A DNA stretch of 64,000 nucleotides, from NCBI GenBank assembly GCA_029688905.1, contig JARULB010000004.1, positions 1-64,000 on the forward strand. Reading direction: 5' to 3'. The DNA is from Balneolales bacterium ANBcel1 (GTDB lineage Bacteria > Bacteroidota > Rhodothermia > Balneolales > Natronogracilivirgulaceae). The first letter of the stretch is position 1. Each line of letters begins with the position of its first letter. Below are positions 63,431-64,000 of this stretch, piece by piece. A program made the position numbers and the translations under genes. The notes below the pieces were generated by a model. It saw nothing but the letters and a program-made list of their open reading frames with translations. It was not told the DNA's origin and searched no databases.

Positions 63431-64000
63431 ATGACTATGAACTCATTTTCCAACTACACCATGACCGCAGTTATTGCGGTGTTCTTTCTTTTCGGAGCTG
63501 CCGACACTTCACGCGCACAATATCAATTTGAACAAAAGCCCATAACCTTCGGGATCAGCACGGGACTGACCGTTTCCGATCTCTGGGGGGATGATGTCGG
63601 AGGCACTGATGTCCGGGCCGGCTTCACAGGGGGCCTGTTCATGAACTACCGGCTGACGCCCTATTTCTCGATCCAGCCGGAAGCCAACTTCGTGATGAAA
63701 CACAGCCAGGTCAACGACGGTGTACTGGGTGAGGGCGAAAAAACAAGGTATCTGTTCAATTACCTGGAGATCCCGGTTCTGCTGAAAGGACACCTCTATT
63801 CCGGCAGTGCATTGACACCCAACATTTACGCCGGACCCGCCCTGGCGATCAACCTCTCGGATGACGATGTGGATGACCTCAGATCCGTTGACTTCGGGTT
63901 TGCCTTCGGCGGCGGCTTTGATATTTACCGCACGGTGATGCTGGACCTGCGCTACACCCTTGGGGTCGTCGACCTCTTTGATGTACCCGCGGATCCATCC
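63431..64000 (+). CDS. PorT-like outer-membrane beta-barrel protein, cut by the window end
   Basis: The first 190 residues of an outer-membrane protein. A signal peptide (MTAVIAVFFLFGAADTSRAQ) is followed by alternating strands: ITFGISTGLTVSDLWGDDVG, VRAGFTGGLFMNYRLTPYFSIQPEANFVMK, and NYLEIPVLLKGHLYSG..TPNIYAGPALAINL. This is the OMP_b-brl_2/PorT pattern; PorT works with type IX secretion, but many paralogues do not. No stop before 64000. ATG at 63431; a second at 63437 is possible. Confidence 0.82.
   Translation, partial: MTMNSFSNYTMTAVIAVFFLFGAADTSRAQYQFEQKPITFGISTGLTVSDLWGDDVGGTDVRAGFTGGLFMNYRLTPYFSIQPEANFVMKHSQVNDGVLGEGEKTRYLFNYLEIPVLLKGHLYSGSALTPNIYAGPALAINLSDDDVDDLRSVDFGFAFGGGFDIYRTVMLDLRYTLGVVDLFDVPADPS

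Noticed and set aside
1-64000. tRNA, rRNA and replication origin
   Set aside because: I looked for acceptor/T-loop patterns, rRNA blocks and DnaA boxes by eye and found none I could support.

Overview
ORGANISM. The window looks like a chromosome segment of a free-living member of the Balneolota/Rhodothermota side of the FCB group. The evidence is a C-terminal type-IX-secretion-like tail with a YPNPFNP motif, SLC12-type permease, PorT-like barrel, PII-like protein tied to an RND pump, SusD-free TonB receptor, and moderately GC-rich core genes. The phylum is an inference from gene content; no rRNA or ribosomal protein gene is present.

REGION 1 (1-13,929) is a mobile, AT-richer region that I read as part of a chromosomal (sedentary) integron cassette array. 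Seven attC-like recombination sites lie in one orientation (888-1019, 2260-2382, 3264-3351, 9163-9253, 10022-10109, 10909-11003, 12009-12096). Each has R''/R' core ends and arms that pair except for unpaired bases on one side. The first bases of most cassettes are the reverse complement of the R'' of the same cassette's attC, which fixes the cassette borders almost to the base. The cassettes carry a PD-(D/E)XK-like nuclease, a Fic protein, HigBA, an ars operon (arsR, metallophosphatase, arsD, arsA), DUF433/DUF5615, a RelE-like pair, Phd/ParE plus a broken Xre gene, and a FitA/VapC pair. Several cassettes are read against the array and have their own promoters and operators. The integrase gene should lie to the left, outside the window. 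The array has been damaged: two defective IS30-family copies sit in attC R'' ends, one is fused in frame to a truncated group II intron reverse transcriptase, the 5' part of that intron abuts an attC, and a 420-bp deletion derivative of an IS3-family element closes the region.

REGION 2 (14,087-33,905) holds secreted and surface functions: two giant exported proteins (1101 and 1775 aa), a class-C-beta-lactamase-like hydrolase, a cytoplasmic alpha-amylase, an esterase preceded by an unexpected zinc-ribbon segment, an exported amidohydrolase, and a reverse-strand operon of two lipoproteins and a TonB-dependent receptor behind a 25-bp inverted repeat.

REGION 3 (34,052-50,306) holds a ThuA-like protein and a nearby decayed copy of it, a beta-propeller lipoprotein, two SDR proteins (one without the catalytic Tyr), RmlA, an SRPBCC protein, a sialate O-acetylesterase, a membrane SpoIIE-type phosphatase, DeoC, an SLC12-family permease, a quinone-reductase-like MDR protein, and small proteins.

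REGION 4 (50,328-64,000) holds a glycoside hydrolase pair (GH5 then GH2, GH2 preceded by a strong 5'-UTR hairpin), an ABC-F ATPase, and a reverse-strand TolC-adaptor-RND-PII-like-Lar-like cluster. It ends in a truncated PorT-like outer-membrane barrel gene with a good promoter.
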